This document shows positions 8,848 to 17,239 of a DNA stretch of 64,000 nucleotides, in pieces. Each line of letters opens with the position of its first letter. The stretch's first letter is position 1. The notes beneath the pieces are model-generated. The model was not told the DNA's origin. It saw only the letters and a list, made by a program, of their open reading frames with translations, and searched no databases. Position numbers and translations under genes: made by a program. Location: NCBI RefSeq assembly GCF_021049285.1, contig NZ_CP088017.1:1809380-1873379 (forward strand), in the 5' to 3' direction. Source of the stretch: Ruania halotolerans. GTDB lineage: Bacteria > Actinomycetota > Actinomycetes > Actinomycetales > Beutenbergiaceae.

Positions 8848-9759
8848 GTGCGCATCGCCTCGGTCAACGTGAACGGTATTCGTGCGGCTCATCGCCGCGG
8901 CTTCGGGGACTGGATGGAGCAGCGAGAGTGTGACGTGCTCACCCTGCAGGAGGTCCGCTGCACCGTCCGCGACCTCCCCGAGGAGGCCTTCGGCTCCTCC
9001 TGTGCCGTCTACGATCCCGGCAGTATCGCCGGCCGCAACGGAGTTGCCGTCCTCACCCGGCATGCTCCGGTCGCTGTGCGCACCTGGGGCGTGGACGTGG
9101 TGGTGCGCGCACCGGGTGAACCGGTCACATGGGTCACCGGAGACGATCCCGGCCCGCTGGCCCGTGGGATCTCCCGGTATGCCACCGAGGGCCGCTACCT
9201 CGAGGTCGACCTTGCCGACAAAGCGCTGACCGTGGCTACCCTCTACCTGCCCAAGGGTGGATTGCCGGAGCACCTGCAGCGACAGGGCCGGATGCGGGAG
9301 ACGCCGGACGGCGGCGAGAAGTACTTGCGCAAGATGCACTTCCTCGATGCCTTTGCCCGCCAGCTCGCCCGGTCCCGGAGGGCAGCCAGGGCGAACGGCC
9401 GCGAGTTCCTCCTCACCGGGGACCTCAACATCGCACATACCCGGCAGGATGTGGCGACCTGGCGGCGCTCCCAGCAGGCTGAGGGCTTCCTGCCGGAGGA
9501 GCGGGACTGGCTGAGCCGGCAGCTCTCACCGCGCACACTCGTCGACGTCGTGCGGCAGCTGCATCCGGACGTGGACGGACCGTACTCCTGGTGGAGCTGG
9601 CTGGGGCAGGCATACCCGAACGACACGGGCTGGCGGATCGACTACCACCTGGCCACGCCCGGGCTGGCCCGGCGGGCGAGGCGGGCGGAGGTCGACCGGG
9701 ACCACCGCGGCACGCGGCTGAGCGACCACGCCCCGGTCGTCGTCGACTATGACCTCTAG
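8848..9759 (+). CDS. xthA: Exodeoxyribonuclease III (ExoIII/AP endonuclease)
   Basis: This is a DNA-repair nuclease of the endonuclease/exonuclease/phosphatase superfamily, with AP-endonuclease and 3'-5' exonuclease activity expected. Visible are 'IASVNVNGIRAAHRRGF', the metal-binding glutamate in 'LTLQEVRC', 'TGDLNIAHT' with the catalytic Asp-Asn pair, 'YSWWSWLGQAYPNDTGWRIDYHLATP' and the terminal 'LSDHAPVVVDYDL'. GTG 8848 is chosen because it precedes the family N-terminus directly; the upstream extension to 8755 overlaps the zwf end and is low-complexity. It converges on the methyltransferase gene with 7 bp between stops. Confidence 0.94.
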   Translation: MRIASVNVNGIRAAHRRGFGDWMEQRECDVLTLQEVRCTVRDLPEEAFGSSCAVYDPGSIAGRNGVAVLTRHAPVAVRTWGVDVVVRAPGEPVTWVTGDDPGPLARGISRYATEGRYLEVDLADKALTVATLYLPKGGLPEHLQRQGRMRETPDGGEKYLRKMHFLDAFARQLARSRRAARANGREFLLTGDLNIAHTRQDVATWRRSQQAEGFLPEERDWLSRQLSPRTLVDVVRQLHPDVDGPYSWWSWLGQAYPNDTGWRIDYHLATPGLARRARRAEVDRDHRGTRLSDHAPVVVDYDL

Positions 9760-9766
9760 GCCCTGC

Positions 9767-10546
9767 TCACGGGCCGGCCGGGAGGCAGTAGACGCTCACA
9801 TGTGAGGTGGACTCCCCGGTGAACGGGGTGCCCGCGAAGTCCGCGTGCCGCGACTCCAGTGCGAACCCGGCGAGCTGGGCCATCAGGTCCAGTTCGGCCG
9901 GCCAGATATAGCGGTGCGGGGAGCGGAACAGTTCCGCCTCGTGGCCCTCGGCCGGGTCGGCGGCGAACCGCACGTGGTGGGAGACGACGTGCTGGCGGAG
10001 CACATCGTAGGTGTCGAAGAGGACATACCCGTCCTCCACGTGCCCGACGGTGGCGCGCTTGCCCGGCGTCAGGCTGCGCAGTTCGGGTACCCACAGTTCG
10101 ATGAGGAATCGTCCACCGGGGCGCAGGTGCCGGGCGGCGTTGCGGAAGCACTCCACCTGCTCTGCCTGAGTGAGGAGGTTCGAGATGGTGTTGAACACCA
10201 GATAGACGAGCGTGAACTCCCCGGGCACCCGGGTGGCTGACATATCGCCCATTGCCACCGGCAACTGCTCCTCGCTCACCTTCTCCCGCAGCTGCGCCAC
10301 CATTGCCTCGGAGAGTTCGATGCCGGTGACGGCCACCCCGCGCTCGGTGAGCGGGATCGCCACCCGACCGGTCCCCACCGCGAACTCAAGCACCGGCCCG
10401 CCGTCGGCGAGCCCGGCCAGTCGGTCCACGGTGGGGCCGAGCACCTCGGCAGAGAACATCCCCATACCGGGGGTGTCGTAGGCGGCCGCCGTGCGGGCAT
10501 CCCAGATGGCTGCGGGATCCGGCAGGGGAGCGGTGGGCGTGTCCAT
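9767..10546 (-). CDS. Class I SAM-dependent methyltransferase
   Basis: A 259-residue Rossmann-fold methyltransferase. Motif I is 'VLEFAVGTGRVAIPL', followed by the acidic end of strand 2 in 'VTGIELSEAMVAQL', and 'FLIELWVPELR' further on. The substrate is unknown. The ATG at 10546 is preferred (10555 is an in-frame alternative). The open frame continues to 10693, but that extension is translated from a 10-bp tandem repeat and gives an implausible Cys/Val-rich N-terminus. The neighbours give no functional clue. Confidence 0.88.
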   Translation of the reverse strand: MDTPTAPLPDPAAIWDARTAAAYDTPGMGMFSAEVLGPTVDRLAGLADGGPVLEFAVGTGRVAIPLTERGVAVTGIELSEAMVAQLREKVSEEQLPVAMGDMSATRVPGEFTLVYLVFNTISNLLTQAEQVECFRNAARHLRPGGRFLIELWVPELRSLTPGKRATVGHVEDGYVLFDTYDVLRQHVVSHHVRFAADPAEGHEAELFRSPHRYIWPAELDLMAQLAGFALESRHADFAGTPFTGESTSHVSVYCLPAGP

Positions 10547-10620
10547 GGCTACCATCGTGGCGAGAACGCCGACGGCGGTCCACACCTTTTCCGGGCACCG
10601 GTCTGGCGCTGGGCAGATCG

Positions 10621-10710
10621 TGGCACCGAACAACACCGAACAACACCGAACAACACCGAGCAGCATCGAGCACTGAGTAGCACGGAGTAGCACTGAGCAA
10701 CACCGACCCG
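10621..10710. repeat. Degenerate 10-bp tandem repeat upstream of the methyltransferase
   Basis: About nine units with a 10-bp period run from 10621, beginning near-perfect (CAACACCGAA at 10631-10640 and 10641-10650, CAACACCGAG at 10651-10660) and decaying to CAGCATCGAG, CACTGAGTAG, CACGGAGTAG and CACTGAGCAA. The unit is close to one helical turn of DNA. It sits 75-165 bp upstream of the methyltransferase start. Confidence 0.8.
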
Positions 10711-10718
10711 AGACGGCA

Positions 10719-10760
10719 GCGGCCGGGTGCAGGGCCCGATGGAACCCTGCACCCGGCCGC
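10719..10760 (-). terminator. Strong 16-bp hairpin terminator after the surface metallophosphoesterase
   Basis: GCGGCCGGGTGCAGGG (10719-10734) pairs perfectly with CCCTGCACCCGGCCGC (10745-10760), with a 10-nt loop. It begins about 22 bp beyond the stop of the long minus-strand gene. It has no T-run, which is usual for actinobacterial terminators. Confidence 0.75.
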
Positions 10761-10781
10761 GATCGTTCAGGCCGTGGCTAC

Positions 10782-13700
10782 TCAGGCTGTGCGGAGCTGG
10801 CGCCGTCGGATCACGGCGCCCACGAACACCAGGGCGGCGGCCGCGCTCAGCAGCGCCAGCATCGGTCCCGGACCGGTGGTTGCCAGGTCGCCGTCACCGG
10901 CGGATTGGCCGTCGGAGGAGTCCGACCCGTCAGCACCGGTGCCGTTTGAACCAGACCCGTCAGACCCAGTGCCGTCAGCACCGGTGCCGTCTGAACCAGA
11001 CCCGTCTGAACCAGACCCGTCTGAACCTGAGCCGTCCGACCCCGAGCCATCTGAACCTGAGCCGTCCGAACCGGCGTCGTCGGAACCGTCACTGCTGGAC
11101 CCGTCCGAGCCGACCACCACGAAGGTGCGCACCGCAGAGGTGTTCACACCGCCGTTGTCGTCGGCCGACTCCACGAACCAGCCGTACTCGCCCGGTTCGG
11201 TGAGCGTCCACGTGGCCGAGAGCGTCATGCTGCCGTCGGGGTGGGGGATCGGCATCCGTGCCACGGACCGCTGACCATCGGCGCTCGCTGCGCCTACCTG
11301 GCTCCCATCGGTGGCGACGTCCTCGAAGGAGGCGATCACGGTCTCGCCGAGCACCTCCGCGGTGAAGGAGTCGGTCACCAGTTCCTTGACGTCCGGATCG
11401 ATGCGGAGTTCGTCGTAGGACACCTCGAAGTCCTGGAACTCGTAGGGGTCCTCGCCTGAGCCGAGCAGGTTCGGGTCGTCCGAGTTGTAGCGGTCCTCCG
11501 AGGGGGAGAAGGTGCGCACGCGCATCTGCTCGCCGTCATTGTCGAACTGCAACATCCGCAGGTAGCCCAGACCGCCTTCGGGCAGCCCCTGGTAGTCGAA
11601 CAGCATCGAGTACACGTTCCGGTCCTCGACGCCGTCGCCGTCATCGTCGAAGCCATCGATCCGGGTGAAGGCGTCGTGGTAGTGCCCGGAGAAGACCATC
11701 CTCACGTTCGGGTTGGTGGCCACCACCTCGTCCATGATCTGCTGCGGGATCGGGCCCAGCCCACCGGTGGTGAGCATGAACTCGTGCAGGTTCACGATGG
11801 CGACTCGCTCGGGGTGGCGCGCGAGCACCTCGTTCATCCAGTCGATCGCATCCTGGCCCGGGTCCCAGCCCATGTACAGCATCAGGAAGTCGATCCCACC
11901 GGCACTGATCAGGTCGTAGTGCCCGCGGTTGTCCTGGAAGGATTCCCCGTACCAGGGGTTCCCGGAGAACCGATCTTCACCGAAGTACTCGCTGTAGACC
12001 GAGTAGTCGGCGAGCTGGTTGCCCACATCGTGGTTGCCGGCCAGCACACCGTAGGGCAGAGCTGCCTCGTCGAAGCGCGCGTACTGCGGATCGGCGTTCT
12101 CCCACTGGTAGGGCTGGTCGTACTCATCGACGATGTCACCGGTGTGGATGACGTACTGCAGGTTCATGTCCTCGCGCTGACCCAGCAGGTAGTCGTGGAT
12201 CGCTACCTGGTGCTCGTAGAACTCCTCGTTGTAGTACTGCGTATCCGACTCCCACCCAATGGTGAAGTCGTACTCACTGCGCGGGGTGTCATCCGGGTGG
12301 TACGGCTCCACGGTGTCGTCCCGGTCGCTGAGGTCCGCACCGGCGAAGCCCTCGGAGTGCTGAACCAGCACCGTCACGGCCCCCTCGGTGGCGTGATCGC
12401 CGGCGGCGACCGTCCCGCCCAGGGAGATCTCCTCACCATCGGCCTGCGTGTGGTGACGATCCACCTCCACCCATGCTGCGCCGTCGGCAGACAGCGCGTA
12501 CAGGATCACCTGGGAATCGGCGTTCGCCGTTCCCTCCCAGGCCAGGCGCACATCGGCTGCGTCGCCCGCCTCGGCGGGCACCTGCACGTCGAACTGCGTG
12601 TACGGCAGCGCGGTCGAGGACGTCACCGGGTCCAGACCTGCCTGCGTGGACAGATCCGCGGTGGCAAGTACCGCACCGTCCCGCTCGATGGCCGCCGCAT
12701 CGCGCGTGGTGCCCTGGCTGGCGGTGACCTCGTCATCGCCGAGCTCGTAACGGTAGCCCTGCCGGAACTGCACATCCAGCGGGTCACCCGTCGGGTCGGA
12801 CACAGTGGCGGTCAGTGTGACGTCACCGGCCGGCACCTGCGCGCCGTCGGCCGGAGCCGTCCCGGTCCCGAGCGGCTCCTCGTCCGGTACCACGAACGTG
12901 GTGACGGACTCGGTCACGTTCCCCACGCCGTCGGCGGCTTCGATGATCAGCTCGTGGTCCCCGGCCTCCAGCTCCACCGAGGACGTGGTGTGCGGGAGCT
13001 CGATCTGCTCGCCGTCGAGGGTGGCGGTGGTGGATTCGACTCCGGCGCCCGCGCCGTCGCTGACCTGCGCGTCCAGCACGATCTCGCCCTGGTAGGTCTG
13101 ACCATCGTTGACCGACGGCGTCACCTGGGGCGCGGTGTTGTCCACCAGCACCGCGGCACTGGCCTCGTCGTCACCGTCGATCGCACGCACCGTGTGCTCA
13201 CCGTCAGCGACGGCGGTGGTGTCCCACTCGTGCGCGAGCGCGGTGTAGGCGTCGTCGGGGAGAGTGAAGACGGAATCGTAGAAGTCGTGCTTGCCGGTGG
13301 AATCACCCATGGCGATGGTCTGGTTCGGATCGTCGTACCCAGCCGGGGTCAAGGTGCGCCCATCCGGCAGGATCAGCCGCATCCCGGAGATCACGAAGTC
13401 GTCGTTGTTCTCGTTCTCGTCGATCTCGGGCGCGGCCTTGGTGCCCGCCCACACGCTCACGGTGACGTCCTCACCCTGAGTGAGGTACTCCAGGGGCACC
13501 GGCGTGGACATGGTCTCCGTATTGGAGTAGGTGCCCTCGTCGAAGATGAACAACACGTCCTCACCGATGCGGACGCCATTGCGGAAGTAGAAGTCGGTCT
13601 GGGAGACCTCGAACACGAACAGCGGCGCATCCTCCAGGCTCGGCTCGGTGGACACGGGCGCGTCATCGATCGAGAGCTCCAGCTCGGGCGGGTAGGTCTC

Positions 13701-15350
13701 GCCCGCGGCGGAGATCGTGGTGGTGCCGGAGACGAACTCGCCGTCGGTCACGTTCAGCCGTACCGGGTCCGTCACGGCCCCGGCGATCGGAACGCGCACC
13801 GCCTCGGTGGTCACCTCGTTGGCGCCGTCGGTGATGGTGAGGGTGTACTCGTACCAGCTCTTCCCGGTCAGATCGGCGGCGGTGACCGTATGGGTGTAGC
13901 GGTCATCCGGGCCGTGGGTGAGTGAGACCTCTCGGGGTGCGTCGTCTACGTCGTTGGTCAGCGTCAAGGTGGCGGTGCGTACCTGGACATCGTCGGTGAG
14001 GGTGAATTCGAGCGTGAAGTCCTCGGCCGGGTCGATCTCGTCGGCCGTGCCACCCTCGATCACCGGCGCGACGGTGTCCTCCGGCACGATCATCAGCCCA
14101 TCCGGCACCTGGTCCGCCTGCACGGCTCCCGGAGTCGCGGGGGCCGTGTCCACGAGCGTCTGCAGGCTCAGGTCCTCGGGGTTCACCGCGTACCGGATGC
14201 CCTGGTCAGCCGAGGTGTCATCCGCATCGGTCATGTTGTAGTAGGCACGGTTGATCCCGAAGCCGGTGTTGGTGCGGATCTCGACGCCACGGGGAGAGCC
14301 GTTGGCCATCCCGCCGACGAAGACCTCCACCAGGTCGGTGCCCAGGGTCAGCTCGGTCCCGAACTGGGCGTTGAACTCGGCATCGCCGAGGTCATCGTTC
14401 TGCCCGTTCTTGACCCACAGCACCAGCGTGCCGCCCGATTCGATCGTGACGTCACGGGGCACGCTCGGCCAGTGCGCCTCGTTGGTGTTCGTGGTGGTGT
14501 CCTGCGGGTACAGGTAGGTCAGGGCGTAGTCGGAGAAGTCCACCGGTTCGGAGGTGGCGTTGTACAGCTCGATGAATTCGTACCCGTCCGCGGTGCCCAC
14601 GTTCGTGGAGTCGGGCAGGATCTCGGTCACCTGCAGCGGCGCCGTGATCAGGTCCGGATCGGGTCCGGGCTGAGGTTCCGGATCGGGCCCCGGTTCCGGG
14701 TCGGCGGGAACGAGGCTCTCCGGGTCGAGCGTTCCGGGCGTGGGCTCAGCCAGGGTGGCCAGGACCGGATAGGACCGCTGGCCCGCCTCGGCGGGAAGCC
14801 GGAATGTGGTGCTCAGATCGTTGCCCATCGATCCGGCCGGGTAGAAGGAGCGGGTCTCATCGCCATCGGGAGCGGTCACCCGGATGCCCCGGTCGCCACC
14901 ATTGGCCATCCCGGGCTGGCCGGTGATCCGGACCACGCGAGCGGTCTCCGGGGTGCCGGTGTGGGTGCGGAACTCGGCCTCAGTCCGGGCGAACGAGTCG
15001 AGCGTGCCATCTGCATTGGTGTAGCTGAGCCAGAGCACGATCGTCTCACCGGAGGCGAGAGTGACGTCGTCGTCGATGGTCAGCGCGACGTCGCCGCTGG
15101 TGTCGTCGGAGTCACCGTAGGTGTAAGCCAATTGGTAGTCGGCGAGATCGACCGCCGCGCCGGAGGGGTTGTGCAGCTCGAGCCACTCGTAGTTGTCGTA
15201 GCTGGCGTTGTTCGCCACGATCTCGGACACGAACACCGAGTCGCGGGTGGCGGCGCTCGCGGAGAGCGCCGGGGGGAGGGCGACGGCGCCGAGAGCGGCG
15301 AGTGTCGATGCGGTGAGGGCGGCGAGGAACCGGCCCGATCTGCTGGCCAC
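10782..15350 (-). CDS. Cell-wall-anchored metallophosphoesterase with two lamin-tail domains and an LATTG sorting signal
   Basis: The 1522-residue protein is secreted and sortase-anchored. In order: signal peptide (about 1-34, ending ALSASAA), lamin-tail domain 1 (about 38-195, 'YEWLELHNPSG'), a DPEPGPDPEP linker (about 212-236), lamin-tail domain 2 (about 240-400, 'YEFIELYNATS'), several Ig-like/carbohydrate-module-like beta domains (430-1020), and a calcineurin-type metallophosphoesterase (about 1028-1260). That last domain has 'HTGDIVD' near 1070, 'GNHD' at 1105-1108, and 'GHYH' at 1222-1225. A further beta domain, a Ser-Asp-Gly repeat stalk (about 1417-1480), LATTG at 1489-1493, a hydrophobic helix and RRRQ complete it. 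The substrate (nucleotide, phosphodiester or phospholipid) is not readable. Confidence 0.9.
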   Translation of the reverse strand: MASRSGRFLAALTASTLAALGAVALPPALSASAATRDSVFVSEIVANNASYDNYEWLELHNPSGAAVDLADYQLAYTYGDSDDTSGDVALTIDDDVTLASGETIVLWLSYTNADGTLDSFARTEAEFRTHTGTPETARVVRITGQPGMANGGDRGIRVTAPDGDETRSFYPAGSMGNDLSTTFRLPAEAGQRSYPVLATLAEPTPGTLDPESLVPADPEPGPDPEPQPGPDPDLITAPLQVTEILPDSTNVGTADGYEFIELYNATSEPVDFSDYALTYLYPQDTTTNTNEAHWPSVPRDVTIESGGTLVLWVKNGQNDDLGDAEFNAQFGTELTLGTDLVEVFVGGMANGSPRGVEIRTNTGFGINRAYYNMTDADDTSADQGIRYAVNPEDLSLQTLVDTAPATPGAVQADQVPDGLMIVPEDTVAPVIEGGTADEIDPAEDFTLEFTLTDDVQVRTATLTLTNDVDDAPREVSLTHGPDDRYTHTVTAADLTGKSWYEYTLTITDGANEVTTEAVRVPIAGAVTDPVRLNVTDGEFVSGTTTISAAGETYPPELELSIDDAPVSTEPSLEDAPLFVFEVSQTDFYFRNGVRIGEDVLFIFDEGTYSNTETMSTPVPLEYLTQGEDVTVSVWAGTKAAPEIDENENNDDFVISGMRLILPDGRTLTPAGYDDPNQTIAMGDSTGKHDFYDSVFTLPDDAYTALAHEWDTTAVADGEHTVRAIDGDDEASAAVLVDNTAPQVTPSVNDGQTYQGEIVLDAQVSDGAGAGVESTTATLDGEQIELPHTTSSVELEAGDHELIIEAADGVGNVTESVTTFVVPDEEPLGTGTAPADGAQVPAGDVTLTATVSDPTGDPLDVQFRQGYRYELGDDEVTASQGTTRDAAAIERDGAVLATADLSTQAGLDPVTSSTALPYTQFDVQVPAEAGDAADVRLAWEGTANADSQVILYALSADGAAWVEVDRHHTQADGEEISLGGTVAAGDHATEGAVTVLVQHSEGFAGADLSDRDDTVEPYHPDDTPRSEYDFTIGWESDTQYYNEEFYEHQVAIHDYLLGQREDMNLQYVIHTGDIVDEYDQPYQWENADPQYARFDEAALPYGVLAGNHDVGNQLADYSVYSEYFGEDRFSGNPWYGESFQDNRGHYDLISAGGIDFLMLYMGWDPGQDAIDWMNEVLARHPERVAIVNLHEFMLTTGGLGPIPQQIMDEVVATNPNVRMVFSGHYHDAFTRIDGFDDDGDGVEDRNVYSMLFDYQGLPEGGLGYLRMLQFDNDGEQMRVRTFSPSEDRYNSDDPNLLGSGEDPYEFQDFEVSYDELRIDPDVKELVTDSFTAEVLGETVIASFEDVATDGSQVGAASADGQRSVARMPIPHPDGSMTLSATWTLTEPGEYGWFVESADDNGGVNTSAVRTFVVVGSDGSSSDGSDDAGSDGSGSDGSGSDGSGSDGSGSDGSGSDGTGADGTGSDGSGSNGTGADGSDSSDGQSAGDGDLATTGPGPMLALLSAAAALVFVGAVIRRRQLRTA
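10915..11103 (-). repeat. Ser-Asp-Gly coding repeat (stalk of the surface protein)
   Basis: Short 15-bp units coding (G-S-D-G-S)-like peptides repeat with degeneracy. They form the low-complexity wall-spanning stalk between the enzyme domains and the LATTG signal. Asp-rich Ser/Gly stalks are common in sortase substrates. Copy number is prone to change by slippage, and since the unit is a multiple of three this would not shift the frame. Confidence 0.8.
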
Positions 15351-15456
15351 GGAAATTGTGCCTTCGGTCAGGGGAACGCGGACCGAATCACACTAGGGAG
15401 GGCAGGCGAACGAAAGGTGAGCGAGGGGCGACCACCAGGTGACGAACAGGAGCACC

Positions 15457-15663
15457 TCACGGCGCTGGATCGTGGAAACGGGAGAGGCGAGCCATGAACG
15501 TCTCGTCGTGGTCGCCGTCGGGCACGGTGATGGTCTCGGCGATGTCCAGACCGTCGCAGGTGATCAATTCGACGATCAGGGCCCCTCGCCCGTGCCGGAT
15601 GCGGAACCGGCCGCCGGCCGCCACCCACCGCTCGACGATGGCGACCGGTCCGGCCACGCTCAC
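15457..15663 (-). CDS. Small conserved-looking protein coupled to the DUF1540 gene
   Basis: A 68-residue frame I do not recognise. It starts at GTG 15663, which overlaps the stop of the DUF1540 gene in GTGA, so translational coupling is likely. The sequence 'AIVERWVAAGGRFRIRHGRGALIVELITCDGLDIAETITVPDGDHDETFMARLSRF' reads like a compact alpha/beta protein with a conserved ELxTCDxG core. Its role is unknown; the coupling suggests it works with the Cys-rich partner. Confidence 0.6.
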   Translation of the reverse strand: MSVAGPVAIVERWVAAGGRFRIRHGRGALIVELITCDGLDIAETITVPDGDHDETFMARLSRFHDPAP

Positions 15664-15959
15664 TGCGGGTCGTAGGTCAGGCAATCCGCTTCATCGGTAC
15701 CTGCACCCACACGGACAGAACTGGCCGTGCATTCGAGTGAGGAATTGTGCGAACAGTCGGCGCGCTGGCACGCGCCCACATGGGAGATCACCTTGTCCAG
15801 ACCGCCTTTCGAACTCAACGGGATGAACGTGGCGCAGTGCGCGTCCCCCGGGGAACCGGCGATGGTGACCGCAGCGGCGTGACAGTGCGAGTGATCGTTG
15901 TAGGAGCAGCCTTCAACTGAACATTCGGAGACAGTGGGCATTTCTGCGAGGGAACTCAT
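15660..15959 (-). CDS. DUF1540 Cys-rich protein
   Basis: The 99-residue protein has two copies of a Cys/His motif: 'CSVEGCSYNDHSHCHAAAVTI...C' (about residues 13-43) and 'CQRADCSHNSSLECTASSVRV...C' (about 64-93). This is the DUF1540 pattern, widespread in Gram-positives and presumed to bind metal. The ATG at 15959 has a strong GGGAGG ribosome-binding site. A metal-storage or stress role is only inferred. The small downstream gene overlaps its stop. Confidence 0.85.
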   Translation of the reverse strand: MSSLAEMPTVSECSVEGCSYNDHSHCHAAAVTIAGSPGDAHCATFIPLSSKGGLDKVISHVGACQRADCSHNSSLECTASSVRVGAGTDEADCLTYDPQ

Positions 15960-16165
15960 TCGAAAAACCTCCCGAGTAGCCGTTGTTCACAAAGAGTAGA
16001 CCCGATTTCGCTGTTCGGAAAGAGGAGGGAAGGACGTCCGGCAGGATGCCAAGGGAATGTATTTCATTGCGCCGAGGTCACATATTTCGTGCCGGTGTGT
16101 CGCTTCCTGGATAGGCGCGGGCATGCCTGAGGGAGCACAATGAGGACCGTGTCCAGGGAACAGCG
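15960..16165. promoter_or_regulatory. Divergent intergenic region between the DUF1540 and pirin genes
   Basis: About 206 bp, more A/T-rich than the surrounding DNA, holding the promoters of the DUF1540 pair (minus) and pirin (plus). The minus side shows GGGAGG at its ribosome-binding position. I cannot assign -35/-10 elements with confidence on either side. Confidence 0.3.
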
Positions 16166-17212
16166 ATGAGCAATGTGGAAGCCCGGCCCACCGAAGTGGT
16201 GTGTGCGGCCAACGATGCCAGCGACGGTCCCGCGCAGGTGCGCGTGCTCGAGCCACGTGCCGTGCCGCTCGGGGGCCCACGCGCAATGTCCGTCCGGCGG
16301 ACTCTCCCACAGCGCGCTCTCTCACTGATCGGGGCGTGGTGTTTCGTTGACCACTACGGTCCTGATGATGTGGCTCGCAGCGGCGGGATGGACGTGGCAC
16401 CGCATCCGCACACCGGCTTGCAGACGGTCAGTTGGCTGTTCTCCGGGCAGATCGAGCACCGGGACTCGGCGGGGCATATCGCCACGGTGAACCCCGGTGT
16501 GCTCAGCCTGATGACCGCGGGGTCCGGGATCAGTCACTCCGAACGTTCTACCCCTGAGACCACCACCCTGCACGGGGTGCAACTGTGGGTCGCGCTGCCG
16601 GAGCGGGAGCGCTTCGGTGGCCGCGGATTCGACACCTACGAGCCACCGGTCGTGCGCGGAGACGGGTACTCCGCGCAGGTCTTCCTCGGCAGTGCGTTCG
16701 GGGATACCTCACCGGTTGCCACGGCTACGGAGCTGCTCGGCGCCGAGCTCCGGCTGGACCCCGGGGCGCAGGTGAGCCTCACGCCGTCGGGAATGTTCGA
16801 GCTGGGCGTGCTGGTGGATGACGGCGAGGTGGTGGCCGACGGCGTTCGGGTGGCCCCCGATCACCTCGCCTTCCGCGAGGCGTGCGCTGATCCGATGGCC
16901 CTGGTAGCAGGGGAGCACGGGGCGCGTCTGCTCGTGATCGGGGGGCCTGCGTTCGGTGAGCAAATCGTCATGTGGTGGAACTTCGTGGGCCGCAGCCATG
17001 AGGAGATCGTCTCCTTCCGAGCGGCGTGGCAGGCGGAGATCGGCGCCGCGCAGGCTATGCCGGGGACGGCCGAGCCGGCGATCTCGCCGGAAACGCCGGG
17101 GGCAGGTCACGGGGTGCCCCGCACCCACTTCGACCTTCCCGAGGATCCCGGCGATCCGCTTCCGGCGCCCACGCTGCCGCCGGTGCGGATCAAGCCGCGC
17201 GGCGCGGGCTGA
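16166..17212 (+). CDS. Pirin-family bicupin protein
   Basis: A 348-residue pirin homologue. The N-terminal cupin shows 'HPHTGLQTVSWLFSGQIEHRDSAG' and 'MTAGSGISHSE', which supply the His/His/His/Glu metal ligands. The C-terminal cupin includes 'GGPAFGEQIVMWWNFVGRSHEEIVSFRAAWQ'. Bacterial pirins bind iron or another metal and some have quercetinase activity; the role here is not determined. The start at ATG 16166 follows a weak ribosome-binding site. A proline-rich tail follows the second cupin. Confidence 0.93.
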   Translation: MSNVEARPTEVVCAANDASDGPAQVRVLEPRAVPLGGPRAMSVRRTLPQRALSLIGAWCFVDHYGPDDVARSGGMDVAPHPHTGLQTVSWLFSGQIEHRDSAGHIATVNPGVLSLMTAGSGISHSERSTPETTTLHGVQLWVALPERERFGGRGFDTYEPPVVRGDGYSAQVFLGSAFGDTSPVATATELLGAELRLDPGAQVSLTPSGMFELGVLVDDGEVVADGVRVAPDHLAFREACADPMALVAGEHGARLLVIGGPAFGEQIVMWWNFVGRSHEEIVSFRAAWQAEIGAAQAMPGTAEPAISPETPGAGHGVPRTHFDLPEDPGDPLPAPTLPPVRIKPRGAG

Positions 17213-17239
17213 CCCGCGCTCGACGCGACTCGTGTCCGA

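Noticed and set aside
10547-10693. Longer N-terminus for the methyltransferase.
   Set aside because: It is translated through the 10-bp repeat and gives a Cys/Val-rich stretch with no family match; the methyltransferase fold begins after ATG 10546.
10621-10710. CRISPR array.
   Set aside because: Units are 10 bp, directly joined, without unique spacers, and no cas genes are near.
11676-13925. A 749-residue open frame on the plus strand inside the surface-phosphoesterase gene.
   Set aside because: It is antisense to a gene with clear domains and motifs; its translation is Val/Gly/Arg-rich with no recognisable fold, as expected in high-GC antisense frames.
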